From assembly GCF_040939785.1 (NCBI RefSeq), contig NZ_CP162553.1, forward strand, positions 5,971,001 to 6,035,000: 64,000 bases of DNA, written 5' to 3'. Positions 38,037 to 46,763 of this stretch are shown one piece after another (the first letter of the stretch is position 1; every line of letters starts with the position of its first letter). The notes beneath the pieces are model-generated. The model saw only the letters and a program-made list of their open reading frames with translations. It did not search any database and was not told the origin of the DNA. The position numbers and the translations under genes are program-made. This DNA is from Bradyrhizobium lupini (GTDB lineage: Bacteria; Pseudomonadota; Alphaproteobacteria; Rhizobiales; Xanthobacteraceae).

Positions 38037-39410
38037 ATGAACAGCGGCATCTCTTTTCCATCCCATGGCGAAAACCGATTTTACCAGGGTATGGCGGCGA
38101 CCTTCGTTGCCAACGCGCTTCAGGCGGTGAACTTTCTCGGTGATCGATTCCTGAGGAAGTCGCATCATCCGTTCACGGCCATCGGGGACCTCTACCGGTA
38201 CTCGATGGACAGTGCCTTTGCGGTATCTGAGACCTTTCTCGTTACGGGCGCGCCGCACGCTTCTGCGTACTATCCGCGCGACTTTGCCTGGTTCTATCCC
38301 GACATCCTCGACCCCGACACCATCATGGATTCGCAGGATGCGGTTCGCCGGGCTCGTCTGCTCGAAAAGAGCGTCCGCCTGCTGCTGGAAGCGGTTCGCG
38401 CCAACGTCGTCACGACGACCATCGTCCCGGCTGGGCGCGCCCGGTATCTCGGCGTGAACTATTTCTCGCGCCCTTCGGATACGCTGCTCGGCATTCTGGC
38501 CGGCCTGCGGCAGATGATCTCTGCCGAGGAGAGAGCGTCATCCTATCTGGCGATGTCGCAATGCGTGCATGCCGGTCGCCTGCTGCTGGCCGAATATTGC
38601 GGTGATCTGAAGCGCGCGATCCTCCAGCTCGCAAGCGAGCTCGAGCCGTTCAACGATGATGGCTCTACGTATTTGCTGTGCGATGCCAGTGCTCCGCGCT
38701 CTGCGGCAACCGACACGCGCGCCGAGCGCAGGCGTTTCGTCACCAATGCCTGCGTCTACACGACCTTCGTGTGGGGCGTGCGGCTCGGGATCATCGACGA
38801 GAACGAGCTGAAGCGGCGGCTCGGACGCGACCTGGCGCAGTACAAGAGGGACCTGCTCCGCCTGTTCGGCAAGGGTGGCTATATCAGGCATTCCCTGGAT
38901 GGCCCCCCAGGCTCGCCGGTGTCCTCGGTCGCTCTGGATTTCGTCAGTGTGCATCGCGGCTTCTGGGATATGAGCGAGCCGGCCGAGCGCGCGCTGTTCG
39001 CGGCCACGGCGGATCTGATCATTGCGGAGCCGCGCTTTCGCATCCCCGGCACATTCCACTTCCTGGTGTCCGCGGATAATCCGCGGAACAAGATGATCCA
39101 CAAGATCGCGGCTCCCGCGTACCAGGGACGTTCCTCCTGGCCGACTTTCAACGTCGAGTTCGCGGATCGCATGCTGGACTATGACGAATTCTCGTGCAGC
39201 GATACCTACCGTTCCTGCGCCCAGGGAATTCTGAAGGACATTCGCACCGCAACCGAAGTCCACGGCGGCTATCAGGAACTGATCTCGGAGCGGGGCCTGA
39301 AGTATCGCACCTGGGCCTACAAGGGTGCCGTGGCCCACTCCTGGTTTCCGCGTTTCCTCTCTGTCTGGAGGAGGGCGCATGGAACGCCGCTCCTCCATTG
39401 GAATGACTGA
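38037..39410 (+). CDS. Hypothetical protein, possible (alpha/alpha)6-barrel glycosidase-like enzyme (457 aa)
   Basis: I do not recognise a named family. The protein is soluble, with no signal peptide, and rich in aromatic and helical segments. The motif SAYYPRDFAWFYPDIL near residue 77 and the C-terminal YRTWAYKGAVAHSWFPRFLSVW look like the acid/aromatic patches of six-hairpin glycosidases, in which Arg-Asp pairs bind sugars, but this is a resemblance only. The mid-region has AVRRARLLEKSVRLLLEAV and a helical FVWGVRLGIIDENELKRRLG. ATG 38037 has no clear Shine-Dalgarno; ATG 38091 is another option. It is preceded by the amidohydrolase gene (~70-base gap) and converges with dctA, so context does not help. 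Confidence 0.65.
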   Translation: MNSGISFPSHGENRFYQGMAATFVANALQAVNFLGDRFLRKSHHPFTAIGDLYRYSMDSAFAVSETFLVTGAPHASAYYPRDFAWFYPDILDPDTIMDSQDAVRRARLLEKSVRLLLEAVRANVVTTTIVPAGRARYLGVNYFSRPSDTLLGILAGLRQMISAEERASSYLAMSQCVHAGRLLLAEYCGDLKRAILQLASELEPFNDDGSTYLLCDASAPRSAATDTRAERRRFVTNACVYTTFVWGVRLGIIDENELKRRLGRDLAQYKRDLLRLFGKGGYIRHSLDGPPGSPVSSVALDFVSVHRGFWDMSEPAERALFAATADLIIAEPRFRIPGTFHFLVSADNPRNKMIHKIAAPAYQGRSSWPTFNVEFADRMLDYDEFSCSDTYRSCAQGILKDIRTATEVHGGYQELISERGLKYRTWAYKGAVAHSWFPRFLSVWRRAHGTPLLHWND

Positions 39411-39420
39411 ACGGCGGTCG

Positions 39421-40740
39421 TTACCCAGCCGTCACGTCCACAAGCTCGCCACCGTCGAGGACCTTGGCCGCCTTGGCGCGGTCGAGGTCGCCTTCCCAGG
39501 CGGCCACCACCACGGTCGCAACGCAATTTCCGGTGAGGTTGCCGACCGCGCGAGCCATGCCGATGAACCAGTCGACCGACAAGACCAGCACGAGGCCGAT
39601 CGCAGGGATGCTGGGCACCGCGTTCAGCGTCGCCGCCAGAATCACGATCGCGGAGCCCGGCACGCCATGCGCGCCCTTGGAGGTGATCAGGGAGACGCCG
39701 AGCACCAGTAGGAGGTCGCCGAAGGACAGCGGCGTGTTGGTCGCCTGCGCGATGAAGACGACCGCAAGCGTCAGGTAGATCGAGAACGCGTCGAGGTTGA
39801 AGGAATATCCGGTCGGAATCACGAGGCCGACGACGGAATCCTTCACGCCCATCCGCTCCAGCTTCTTCATGATCTGCGGCAGCACTGCGTCGGACGAGGC
39901 GGTCGCGAGCACGATCGTCAACTCCTCGCGCAGGTAGGCGAGGAATTTGAGGATGTTGATGCCGGCAAGCGCCATGACGCCGCCGAGCACGCCCAGCACG
40001 AAGATGCCGACCGAGACGTAGAACAGCGCAACCAGTGAGACGAGCTGCTTGAGCGAGCCGACGCCGTATTTGCCGACGGTGTAGGCGACTGCGCCGAGCA
40101 CGCCAAGTGGAGCAACGCGGACGATAAGCCCCATGACGCGGAACAGCACGGTCGAGGCGGCATCGATCATCGACGTCACGAGCTTGCCCTTCTCGCCGCC
40201 GACCAGTGCGAGGCCTACGCCGAACAGCACGGCGAAAAACAGCACCTGGAGCACGTCGTTGCGCGACAACGCGTCGAACGAGGTGCTCGGGATCACGTTG
40301 AGGAGGAAGGAGCCGATGCCGCCGCCCTGAAGCTTGTGGGCGTTGTCGGCATAGGTATTGAGCGCCTTGGCGTCCAGCGTCGAGGGGTCGATGTTCATGC
40401 CATGACCGGGGCCGAAAGTGTAGGCCAGGATGAGACCTACCACGAGCGCGACTGTGGTCATCACCTCGAAATAGACCAGCGCTTTGACGCCGACCCGTCC
40501 GACCTTCTTGAGGTCGCCCGCGCCGGCAATGCCGTGCACGACGACGCAGAACACGATCGGCGCCACGATCATCGAAATCAGCTTCAGGAAGGCGTCGCTC
40601 AGAATCTTGAGCGAGATGGCAAAATCCGGCGCGGCCACCCCGAGAATGATGCCGAGGATCAGCGCGGCCAGGACCTGGACGAACAGCGACGTGTAGAGCG
40701 GCTTTGGCTCGGCGGCCGGGGCCGCGGCAATGGTCGACAT
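39421..40740 (-). CDS. dctA: C4-dicarboxylate/proton symporter DctA
   Basis: A 439-residue dicarboxylate/amino acid:cation symporter family protein with about eight membrane helices and two re-entrant loops. Family signatures: LYTSLFVQVLAALILGIILG at the start, the serine-rich reentrant hairpin region LATASSDAVLPQIMKKLE, and the unwound helix with VGLVIPTGYSFNLDAFSIYL, followed by SKGAHGVPGSAIVIL and the GNCVAT motif. These identify the DctA group taking up succinate, fumarate and malate. ATG 40740 with a GGGGAG site gives the normal N-terminus. Rhizobial dctA is usually next to dctBD; no such pair is seen here, so this may be a second copy or one controlled in trans. Confidence 0.93.
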   Translation of the reverse strand: MSTIAAAPAAEPKPLYTSLFVQVLAALILGIILGVAAPDFAISLKILSDAFLKLISMIVAPIVFCVVVHGIAGAGDLKKVGRVGVKALVYFEVMTTVALVVGLILAYTFGPGHGMNIDPSTLDAKALNTYADNAHKLQGGGIGSFLLNVIPSTSFDALSRNDVLQVLFFAVLFGVGLALVGGEKGKLVTSMIDAASTVLFRVMGLIVRVAPLGVLGAVAYTVGKYGVGSLKQLVSLVALFYVSVGIFVLGVLGGVMALAGINILKFLAYLREELTIVLATASSDAVLPQIMKKLERMGVKDSVVGLVIPTGYSFNLDAFSIYLTLAVVFIAQATNTPLSFGDLLLVLGVSLITSKGAHGVPGSAIVILAATLNAVPSIPAIGLVLVLSVDWFIGMARAVGNLTGNCVATVVVAAWEGDLDRAKAAKVLDGGELVDVTAG

Positions 40741-40952
40741 GGTGACTCCCCGTTTTGACGACGTCTCGATCGTCGAAAGGAGCAACTAGCGTGCCAGATT
40801 GTCGCGGTTTTCGCTGAGGAGGAGGTCTATTCGGTCTTTTTGCGGTGCGACCGGCATCCGCATCGGCGCCGGGAAACCGTTCCAGGTGCCGTCGGTCACG
40901 TGGACAGACGATTTTGCGGTCCACAGTCACGTTCTGCGCGCGGGTGGCCGCG

Positions 40953-41174
40953 TCACGCCGCGAGATCCAGCAGCCGACACGATCCGCGTACCAGCACCTT
41001 GCGTCCATTCGGCGTCATGACCGGCACGCCGTCGCAGACGACGACAAGACCGAACTTGACGAGGCTCTCGATGAGATAGGCCTTGGAAAGGCGACCGTTC
41101 GGCACCGGGTCGCGAAGCGCCTTCAGAACCTCCCATTGGTCTGGCGAAAGATCGAAGTCGATGTCGTTGCTCAT
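40953..41174 (-). CDS. Conserved hypothetical protein (73 aa)
   Basis: A 73-residue soluble protein, helical in the first half (DLSPDQWEVLKALRDP, then SKAYLIESLVKFGLVVV) and with a beta-hairpin-like end (VPVMTPNGRKVLVRGSCRLLDL). The layout, helices followed by a strand pair, resembles a small winged-helix fold, so a DNA-binding role is possible, but there is no firm match. A perfect 8-bp hairpin, GCGCCTCT/AGAGGCGC with a 3-base loop, lies 28-46 bases before the start (41202-41220) and might be a leader structure or the end of another transcript. Confidence 0.6.
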   Translation of the reverse strand: MSNDIDFDLSPDQWEVLKALRDPVPNGRLSKAYLIESLVKFGLVVVCDGVPVMTPNGRKVLVRGSCRLLDLAA

Positions 41175-41525
41175 GTTGCCTCAAGCCGTGGTGCCGTTCC
41201 TGCGCCTCTGTTAGAGGCGCTGCATGAAGACCGTGCGACGACAATGAGTCGGGAATTCGGTGAGGCGTTTAGAACTTCTCTTCACAAATTGCTGCACGCC
41301 ATTGCGCCACAAGAGTTAAGACCGCTCGGTCACGAGGACCGTCCGAGCCTCGATCACATATTGATGATGTAGGCTTGATGTTGGTCCGCGAACTACCGCA
41401 CTGCACGGGAAGCGCTGCTGTCCCATTCTGCGTCGCAATATGCACAGAAATCATGAGAACGAAGGGTTCGGGATTCTGTTACGCTGATTCGCGGGGAATG
41501 GCTTCACACGGCAGGAGTGGAGTGC
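41175..41525. other. Intergenic region with a leader hairpin
   Basis: 350 bases without a firm gene. The one structure is the 8-bp hairpin at 41202-41220. A 42-codon frame (41244-41372, plus strand) has no ribosome site and is not annotated. The right part holds the promoter region for the small gene at 41526. Confidence 0.5.
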
Positions 41526-41708
41526 ATGAACAGGCTGGTCGAAATTCGCAGTCAGGAATCCCTGTGCCGGGAGCGTGCCGCGCTTGATTTGCAGCGCCGG
41601 CTTTTCTGGCTTGCGCAAGCTCAGGAATGGGAGCAGCGCGCGCTTGACGAGATCGCCTATCATTTCCGGGAGTGCAATGTGGCTCAGACGGAGCTGGGGC
41701 GAAACTGA
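41526..41708 (+). CDS. Small hypothetical protein (60 aa), helical and charged
   Basis: A 60-residue soluble protein starting at ATG 41526, with AGGAG eight bases upstream; GTG 41517 in the same frame is less likely. It is made of one long amphipathic helix (SLCRERAALDLQRRLFWLAQAQEWEQRALDEIAYHF), so it may form a coiled coil or a small bundle. No domain or function can be given. It ends 19 bases before the VWA-protein gene that runs on the other strand. Proteins of this kind are common in Bradyrhizobium and generally unannotated. Confidence 0.55.
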   Translation: MNRLVEIRSQESLCRERAALDLQRRLFWLAQAQEWEQRALDEIAYHFRECNVAQTELGRN

Positions 41709-41727
41709 CGTCGGCTGTGGGTAAGGC

Positions 41728-43112
41728 CTACTGATAAGTCGCCACAATATCGGATACCGCGCGCTCGAGCTGCTGCGCGGTGGCGCACTGGCGCACCACG
41801 CTGCAGAAGGTCGCATAGCGCGGCATCTCGGAATCGCCAAAGCCCCAGGCGAGACGTCCTTCGGGATTGAGCCACACCAGTCGCTTCGAGCGCTCAGAGA
41901 TGCGGCGCAGGATGTCGGCGCGCGGATCGAGATTGTTGCTGCGGGCATCGCCCAGCACGATCACCGTGGTCTGCGGCGTCAGCGTGCTCATAAACTCCTT
42001 CTCGAAATCGACCAGCGACGAGCCGTAGTCGGAGGAGCCGAAGCCGACCTTGGACATGATCTCGGCCATCGCTTCTTCCGGCGATTTCGATTCCAGGATG
42101 TCGCTGACTTCGATCAGATGCGAGGAGAAGGCAAAGGAATGGACGTCGTCGACCACCTCGTGCAGCGAGTGGATCAGGAGCAGGAAGAAATCCGAGACCT
42201 GCGCCACCGAGCCCGAGACGTCGCAGAGCGCCACGATCTTCGGCCGATCGCGATGCTTGCGCTTCCAGGCCGTGAGAAGGGGATGCCGCCCCAGGCGGCA
42301 TTGCGGCGCAGCGTGCGGCGGACGTCGAGAGGACCGCGCCGTTGGCGCTTGCGTGGTTTCGAATAGCGCTCGCGCAGGCGACGTGCGATCTGGCGGATGA
42401 GAGCGCGCATCTCCGCGACATGGCGGCGCTCGATGCGGGCAAGCGGCGCGTTGCGAAGAATCTCGTTGCGGAGGTTTTCAGCTTCCTCGCGGGCATAGAG
42501 CGCAAGCCCCTGCGCGACGGTGTCGCGGACGGCTTCGCGCAAGGCATCGAGCGCGGCGCGAAGCCGCTCGGCCAGTGCCGGATTGGTCGCGGTCAGCTCC
42601 TCGAGATCGTCGCGCAGCCGCTGGAGCCCCATGGCGTCAAGGATGCGGCTGGAGAAGATGCCGCGCTGGGTGGAGTAGCGGATGTCGGATAGGGAGGCCG
42701 CACCTGAGGCGCTGGCGATCGCGGCGGTGATCGCGTTGCGATCCTGCAACAGCAGCATCTGCGCGAGGGGCCCCAATTCTGCGGGAGGCGAACCGGCGCT
42801 CGCATCGCTGGCCGCGCCCGACGACGGAGATTGATCCGCGTCCTCCGAAACATAGTTGCTGTCGGCTTCAGGCTGTTCCTGTCGCGGCTCCGGCTGGCTG
42901 AAGAACAGATCGAAACAGTCTCCGAGCGCGAGCTTTTCGTCCTGCGACTTGGCGAGCGTCAGAAGGAGCGCATCGCGCAGGATGGTCCGGTCGGAGACGC
43001 CGACCTGCGCGACCGCACGCATCGCATCGATGCTTTCGGCCGGCGAGACATGGACCCCGGCGCCCCGTGCGGCACGGAAGAAACGATGGATATTCTCGCG
43101 CATCGGGGTCAA
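41728..43112 (-). CDS. VWA-domain protein of the CoxE type, partner of MoxR ATPase, one frame break
   Basis: A ~461-residue protein. The N-terminal part (IHRFFRAARGAGVHVSPAESIDAM) and a long charged, Arg-rich middle precede a von Willebrand A-type domain at about residues 285-440, whose metal site DXSGSV is visible in CDVSGSVAQVSDF, followed by FSSHL and a VIVLGDARSNN strand. The frame breaks at 42279-42282 (four G on the plus strand; five restore it), joining AAWGGIPL to LTAWKRKHRDRP. The gene starts at ATG 43112, overlapping the MoxR stop by 4 bases. MoxR-CoxE pairs act as AAA+/MIDAS chaperones that insert metals or mature enzymes, best known from CO dehydrogenase. Here the client might be the xanthine dehydrogenase-type enzyme, which is speculative. 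Confidence 0.85.
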
Positions 43113-44056
43113 CCGAAGACGTTGGATCGTGCTGCCTTGGCAATGAAGGTCGTAATCTGAGGCTGAGCCGCCTCGATGTCGGCCTCGTATTTCAGGAGCA
43201 CGTTGAGCGTGTCCTTGACGATCTCGGTGTCGAGCTCCGAGGCCTGCAAGAGCACCAGCACGCGTGCCCAGTCGATGGTCTCGCTGACCGAAGGCAGCTT
43301 CTTCAGGTCGAGCGAGCGGATTTCGTGGATGAAGCCGACCATCTGCCGCCGCAGCGTCTGCGAAATGTTGGGGACGCGGCTCTCGACGATGCGCTCCTCG
43401 AGCCGCTGCTCGGGGAAGCCGATGTGCAGATGCAGGCAGCGCCGCTTCAGGGCGTCGCCGAGATCGCGCTCGCTGTTGGAGGTGAGGATCACCGTTGGCG
43501 GCGTGATCGCGGAGACGGTGCCGAGTTCGGGGATCGTGACCTGGAAATCGGAGAGAATTTCCAGCAGCAGCGATTCGAATTCCGCATCCGACTTGTCGAT
43601 TTCGTCGATCAGGAGCACGCAGCCGCCCGGCTGCTCCAGCGCTTGCAGCAGCGGCCGCGGCTCGACGAACTCCTTGGAGAAGAACACGTCACCGAAATCG
43701 TGGAGTTGATTAAGTGCAGCGTGCAAAGTCTGCGCGCCGCCAAGGACTTCTCCGAGCTTGTCCTTGAGGATCTGCGTGTAGAGAAGCTGCTTGGCGTATT
43801 TCCATTCATAGAGCGCCTTGGCCTCGTCGAGGCCTTCGTAGCACTGAAGGCGGATCATCTTCAGGCCGCGCCAGGCCGCGATCGCCTTGGCAAGCTCGGT
43901 CTTGCCGACGCCCGCGGGTCCTTCGACCAGGATCGGCTTCTCGATCTGTTGCGACAAATAGACGGCGGTCGCGATCTGCCGGCTCGCGATGTAGCCTTGA
44001 GCGGCGAGACCGCTCTCCACTGCCTCGATCGCTGTCGAGGGCTTCTGTTCAGCCAC
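43109..44056 (-). CDS. MoxR-family AAA+ ATPase
   Basis: A 315-residue AAA+ ATPase. Walker A is EGPAGVGKTELAK, Walker B VLLIDEIDKSD, sensor 1 ILTSNSERDLGDALKRRC with the arginine finger region, and the family helix-2 insert precedes the Walker B. GTG 44056, with a GGGAGCG site about 10 bases before it, is preferred. The frame also stays open to a TTG at 44119, but that start would lie within a long stem-loop (44084-44124). The gene is overlapped by and co-translated with the VWA/CoxE gene. MoxR proteins work as chaperones with the VWA partner; the client enzyme is unknown. Confidence 0.88.
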   Translation of the reverse strand: MAEQKPSTAIEAVESGLAAQGYIASRQIATAVYLSQQIEKPILVEGPAGVGKTELAKAIAAWRGLKMIRLQCYEGLDEAKALYEWKYAKQLLYTQILKDKLGEVLGGAQTLHAALNQLHDFGDVFFSKEFVEPRPLLQALEQPGGCVLLIDEIDKSDAEFESLLLEILSDFQVTIPELGTVSAITPPTVILTSNSERDLGDALKRRCLHLHIGFPEQRLEERIVESRVPNISQTLRRQMVGFIHEIRSLDLKKLPSVSETIDWARVLVLLQASELDTEIVKDTLNVLLKYEADIEAAQPQITTFIAKAARSNVFG

Positions 44057-44083
44057 GAAAAGGCGCTCCCAAAGGTCTTGATT

Positions 44084-44124
44084 GAGGCTTGTTCTGCCTG
44101 CGTTCACGGCAAAGAACAAGCCTC
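44084..44124. other. Perfect 12-bp stem-loop in front of the MoxR gene
   Basis: GAGGCTTGTTCT (44084-44095) pairs with AGAACAAGCCTC (44113-44124) around a 17-base loop that can itself pair GCC with GGC. It is ~28 bases upstream of the chosen GTG start of moxR and could be a leader attenuator or the terminator of a transcript coming from the zinc-ribbon gene side (minus strand). Confidence 0.55.
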
Positions 44125-44204
44125 GTTTGGGAGAGGCCAGACCCGCGCGAATGGGCGTTTTTTCCGCTCAACGCAAATAGTCGGGCGGCCAACCGGCCGC
44201 GGGA

Positions 44205-44405
44205 TCAGTGCCGCAGCAACTCCGGCTTGCGGATCGTCTGTCTGACCTCGGCGCCGCAATCGGCGCATTCATAGACGAAGTCGATCTTGGCAAGACTCCA
44301 ATGCGGTTCGACCTCGCGCACATACATTGGAAGGAACCCCATGCAAGCAGGGCAAATCACAGGCGCGATCTCGATATCCTGATGATGCTGTACATAAGCT
44401 GGCAT
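44205..44405 (-). CDS. Zinc-ribbon-like hypothetical protein (66 aa)
   Basis: A 66-residue protein with two CxxC knuckles, CPAC at about residues 18-21 and CADC at about 47-50, separated by ~25 residues, which is a classic zinc-ribbon layout. The sequence between them (MGFLPMYVREVEPHWSLAKIDFVYE) would be the beta-sheet of the ribbon. Such small ribbons bind nucleic acid or other proteins; this one has no further domain. No strong ribosome site was seen, but the frame and Cys pattern are convincing. It is upstream of, and in the same direction as, the MoxR/VWA pair with a gap of ~150 bases. Confidence 0.65.
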   Translation of the reverse strand: MPAYVQHHQDIEIAPVICPACMGFLPMYVREVEPHWSLAKIDFVYECADCGAEVRQTIRKPELLRH

Positions 44406-44628
44406 CTCGGCTCTCCTTCGCAGACGACCTCCAAACCCGCGCGAAGGCTACTGCCGGCCGGCGAAAGGCCGACATCAACTCTTTCGAACAGAGGCGGAAC
44501 GGCGGAGGTTTGTCGTTCGCTGTGACATTCTTGTTACGTCTCTGTACTGTGACGGGTGGAGCAAATACCTATTTCAAAGCCCGATCCGATATTCGGACTT
44601 CGACCTCAACGATAAGGGAGCAACGCCC

Positions 44629-45602
44629 ATGACGCATGCCATTCGCTTTCATAAGACTGGTGGTCCGGAAGTGCTGGTCTGGGAAGAAGTCAGTGTCGGC
44701 AAGCCCGGACCAGGCGAGGCACGAATCCGCCATACCGCCGTCGGTCTCAACTTCGTCGACATCTACAATCGTTCGGGCCTTTACCCGGTGCAACTGCCGA
44801 GTGGGCTTGGTAGCGAGGCTGCTGGCGTCGTCGAGGAGGTCGGGCCTGGCGTCACCGATCTGAAGCCCGGCGATCGCGTCGCCTACGGCGCCTCGCCGCT
44901 CGGGGCCTATTCCGAGGCGCGTCTGATCCCGGCCGACCGACTGCTGAAGCTGCCGGACGGTGTCGACGACAAGACCGCAGCGGCGATGATGCTGAAGGGG
45001 CTCACAACGCAATATCTGATCCGGCAGACCTATCAGGTGAAGGCCGGCGACACCATCCTGCTGCATGCGGCCGCCGGCGGCGTCGGCCTGATTCTTCCCA
45101 GTGGGCCAAGCATCTCGGCGCAACCGTGATCGGCACCGTCAGCAACGACGAGAAGGCCAAGCTCGCCAAGGAGCATGGCTGCGACCATGTCATCATCTAT
45201 AGCCGCGAGGATTTCGTGAAGCGCGTGGACGAGATCACCGGCGGCAAGAAGGTGCCGGTGGTCTATGACTCGGTCGGCAAGGATACGTTCTTGAAGTCGC
45301 TCGATTGCCTCGCGCCGCTCGGCGTCGCCGCGTTGTTCGGTGCGTCCTCCGGCGCCGTCGAGCCGCTCAATCTCGGTCTGCTGGCGCAGAAGGGCTCGCT
45401 CTACGTCACCCGGCCGACGCTGTTCACCTACGCCGCCAAGCGTGAAAGCCTGGTCGCGATGGCGGGCGAGCTGTTCGATGTCGTCAAGTCCGGCGCGGTC
45501 AAGATCGAGGTGCGCCAGACCTATCCACTGAAGGACGCCGCCAAGGCGCATGCCGATCTCGCCGCGCGCAAGACCACGGGATCGACCGTCCTCACGGTGT
45601 GA
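44629..45602 (+). CDS. qor: NADPH:quinone oxidoreductase (zinc-free MDR family), one frame break
   Basis: A ~324-residue medium-chain dehydrogenase without the structural zinc site, of the quinone oxidoreductase type. Blocks: HKTGGPEVLVWEEV, TAVGLNFVDIYNRSGLYP, the glycine-rich loop LLHAAAGGVGLI of the NADPH site, and VVYDSVGKDTF and FGASSGAVEPL in the cofactor domain. The frame breaks at about 45094-45099 (TTCCC region): one more base gives GLILSQWAKHLGATVIGTV and a normal chain. The ATG at 44629 follows a GGGAG site. It reduces quinones or enones with NADPH, as an oxidative-stress or housekeeping enzyme. It stands alone with its own promoter region. Confidence 0.88.
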
Positions 45603-45633
45603 TCTCCGACCGGGCTGTGGCGCAGGCTGGCAG

Positions 45634-45728
45634 AGCGTTTCGAGCGAACTGGATTCCGGTTCGCGTAGAGAAAACGCGTCAAAATAAGAAATCCAGAGCC
45701 CGTTCCGAGTCGATCGGACCGGAAAAGG
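45634..45728. repeat. Dispersed intergenic repeat (Bradyrhizobium type)
   Basis: Non-coding stretch starting near CGTTTCGAGCGAACTGGATT and running through CGGTTCGCGTAGAGAAAACG, ending in CCGTTCCGAGTCGATCGGAC. From general knowledge this resembles a high-copy intergenic repeat in Bradyrhizobium genomes (pattern GTGGATACCGGTTCGCGTGAAG, then AAAACGCGTCAAAA, then a small CCGTTC/CGGAAC hairpin). Its copy number cannot be checked here. Confidence 0.6.
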
Positions 45729-45745
45729 TCGGCCCTGGGCCTGCG

Positions 45746-46021
45746 TTATGTCCGTTCGTGCTTACGCAGATCGCGGGCGTGATCGAGGCGGAGAGCCTGG
45801 AGGTCGACCTCTTCGGGCGGGATCCGGGGCAGGGCAGCCTCAGCGAGGATCGCCTCGGTCACGTCTTCGACCGAATTCTCCACGATTTCATGGATGAACG
45901 AGATATTCCGATATTCCCCTGAGGCAACGCGGGAAATGACCTCGCGCCTGGTGATTTCAGGGTCGACCACTGCCTCGCGGCCGCGGCGCCCATAGTCGAT
46001 CATCACGACGAAATACTGCAT
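45746..46021 (-). CDS. Conserved hypothetical protein under S24-type operators (91 aa)
   Basis: A 91-residue soluble protein, acidic, with a possible beta-alpha start (MQYFVVMIDYGRRGREAVVDP) and a helical middle (RREVISRVASGEYRNISFIHEIVENSVEDVTEAIL). No named family is recognised; small proteins of this size occur next to repressor genes in Bradyrhizobium. Its start is preceded at 46064-46109 by two 15-bp operator-like dyads of the same kind as those before the S24 repressor gene, so it is probably repressed by that protein. It is followed by a dispersed repeat. Confidence 0.7.
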   Translation of the reverse strand: MQYFVVMIDYGRRGREAVVDPEITRREVISRVASGEYRNISFIHEIVENSVEDVTEAILAEAALPRIPPEEVDLQALRLDHARDLRKHERT

Positions 46022-46063
46022 GAAACGATCCTGCCGTGCCCATGGTCGGGAACGGCAGAGTAT

Positions 46064-46109
46064 TTCCGAAAAACGGAATCAAGTCAAGGCGAATTTCGTA
46101 AAAACGGAA
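46064..46109. promoter_or_regulatory. Pair of 15-bp operator-like dyads upstream of 91-aa gene
   Basis: TTCCGAAAAACGGAA at 46064-46078 is a perfect TTCCG-N5-CGGAA dyad. TTCGTAAAAACGGAA at 46095-46109 keeps the right half and the A5 spacer and has a weaker left half. They are 31 bases apart start to start (about three helical turns) and lie between the 91-aa gene (start 46021) and the end of the S24 repressor gene. Confidence 0.7.
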
Positions 46110-46117
46110 ATTGCAGC

Positions 46118-46726
46118 CTACTTGCTCCTCTTGCGCGGGCGCGCCGACTTGGCGCGCAGCCGCTCCAGCTGCCCCTTGGGCATGGACAGGCAGATCTCGC
46201 CGACCCACTCTAGTTTCACCCCGACGATCTGCTTGGCATTGAAGCTGCTGAGATTGACGACGGAGGGGGATTTGCCTCGTTCGATGGTCTTCAGATAACG
46301 CTCGCCGGTCTTGAGCCGGACCACGGCCTCCTCGCCGTAGAAGCTCGACAGGGGATGGCGCTGATCCTTGTAGACTACGATTACGTCGCCGCTCTCGTAT
46401 TTGGGCAGCATCGAATCGCCCACGATCTCGAATGCGATGGTCTCCTCCATGATCGGAAAGGGCAGCGCGATGTCGCCAAGGCCTTCGGGGGGAACCTGCT
46501 CATAATCCGGCTCGATCACGGCACCGGCCCCCACGCGGCCCATGATCGGCGCGAGATTGAGCTCGAGATATTCCATGATCGGAATGATTTCCGAAGCCTT
46601 CACCAGGCGTTCGCCGCCGAGGATCTCCGAGACAGCGCCGGGGCGTACGCCCATGGCAGCCGCCAGGCCGCCCTTGCTCTTGCCCGTCTTTTCCAGGCCC
46701 CGTTCGATCATTGCAGCGTCCAACAT
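46118..46726 (-). CDS. LexA/CI-like repressor with S24 autopeptidase domain
   Basis: A 202-residue repressor. The N-terminus is a helix-turn-helix of the XRE/CI kind (MIERGLEKTGKSKGGLAAAMGVRPGAVSEILGG). The C-terminal half is an S24 peptidase: Ser in VGDSMLPKYESGD (about residue 105) and Lys in ERYLKTI (about 146), the dyad for self-cleavage. A possible cleavage site Ala67-Gly68 lies in the hinge (GRVGAGAVIEP). Such proteins are repressors that cut themselves upon RecA activation after DNA damage, or phage-derived C2-type regulators. Two 15-bp dyads lie in its own upstream region and two before its downstream neighbour, so it is very likely autoregulated. SOS LexA is usually encoded elsewhere and its operator differs. 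Confidence 0.88.
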   Translation of the reverse strand: MLDAAMIERGLEKTGKSKGGLAAAMGVRPGAVSEILGGERLVKASEIIPIMEYLELNLAPIMGRVGAGAVIEPDYEQVPPEGLGDIALPFPIMEETIAFEIVGDSMLPKYESGDVIVVYKDQRHPLSSFYGEEAVVRLKTGERYLKTIERGKSPSVVNLSSFNAKQIVGVKLEWVGEICLSMPKGQLERLRAKSARPRKRSK

Positions 46727-46763
46727 GGTGATTCCCTCGATTGTCCATCGTCCGTCTCTTGTA

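Noticed and set aside
39317..41008. 563-codon frame overlapping dctA on the same strand in another phase
   Set aside because: dctA has full family motifs and a ribosome site; the other phase is an Arg-rich shadow.
41244..41372. 42-codon ORF on the plus strand
   Set aside because: No ribosome site and no recognisable feature; too short to support.
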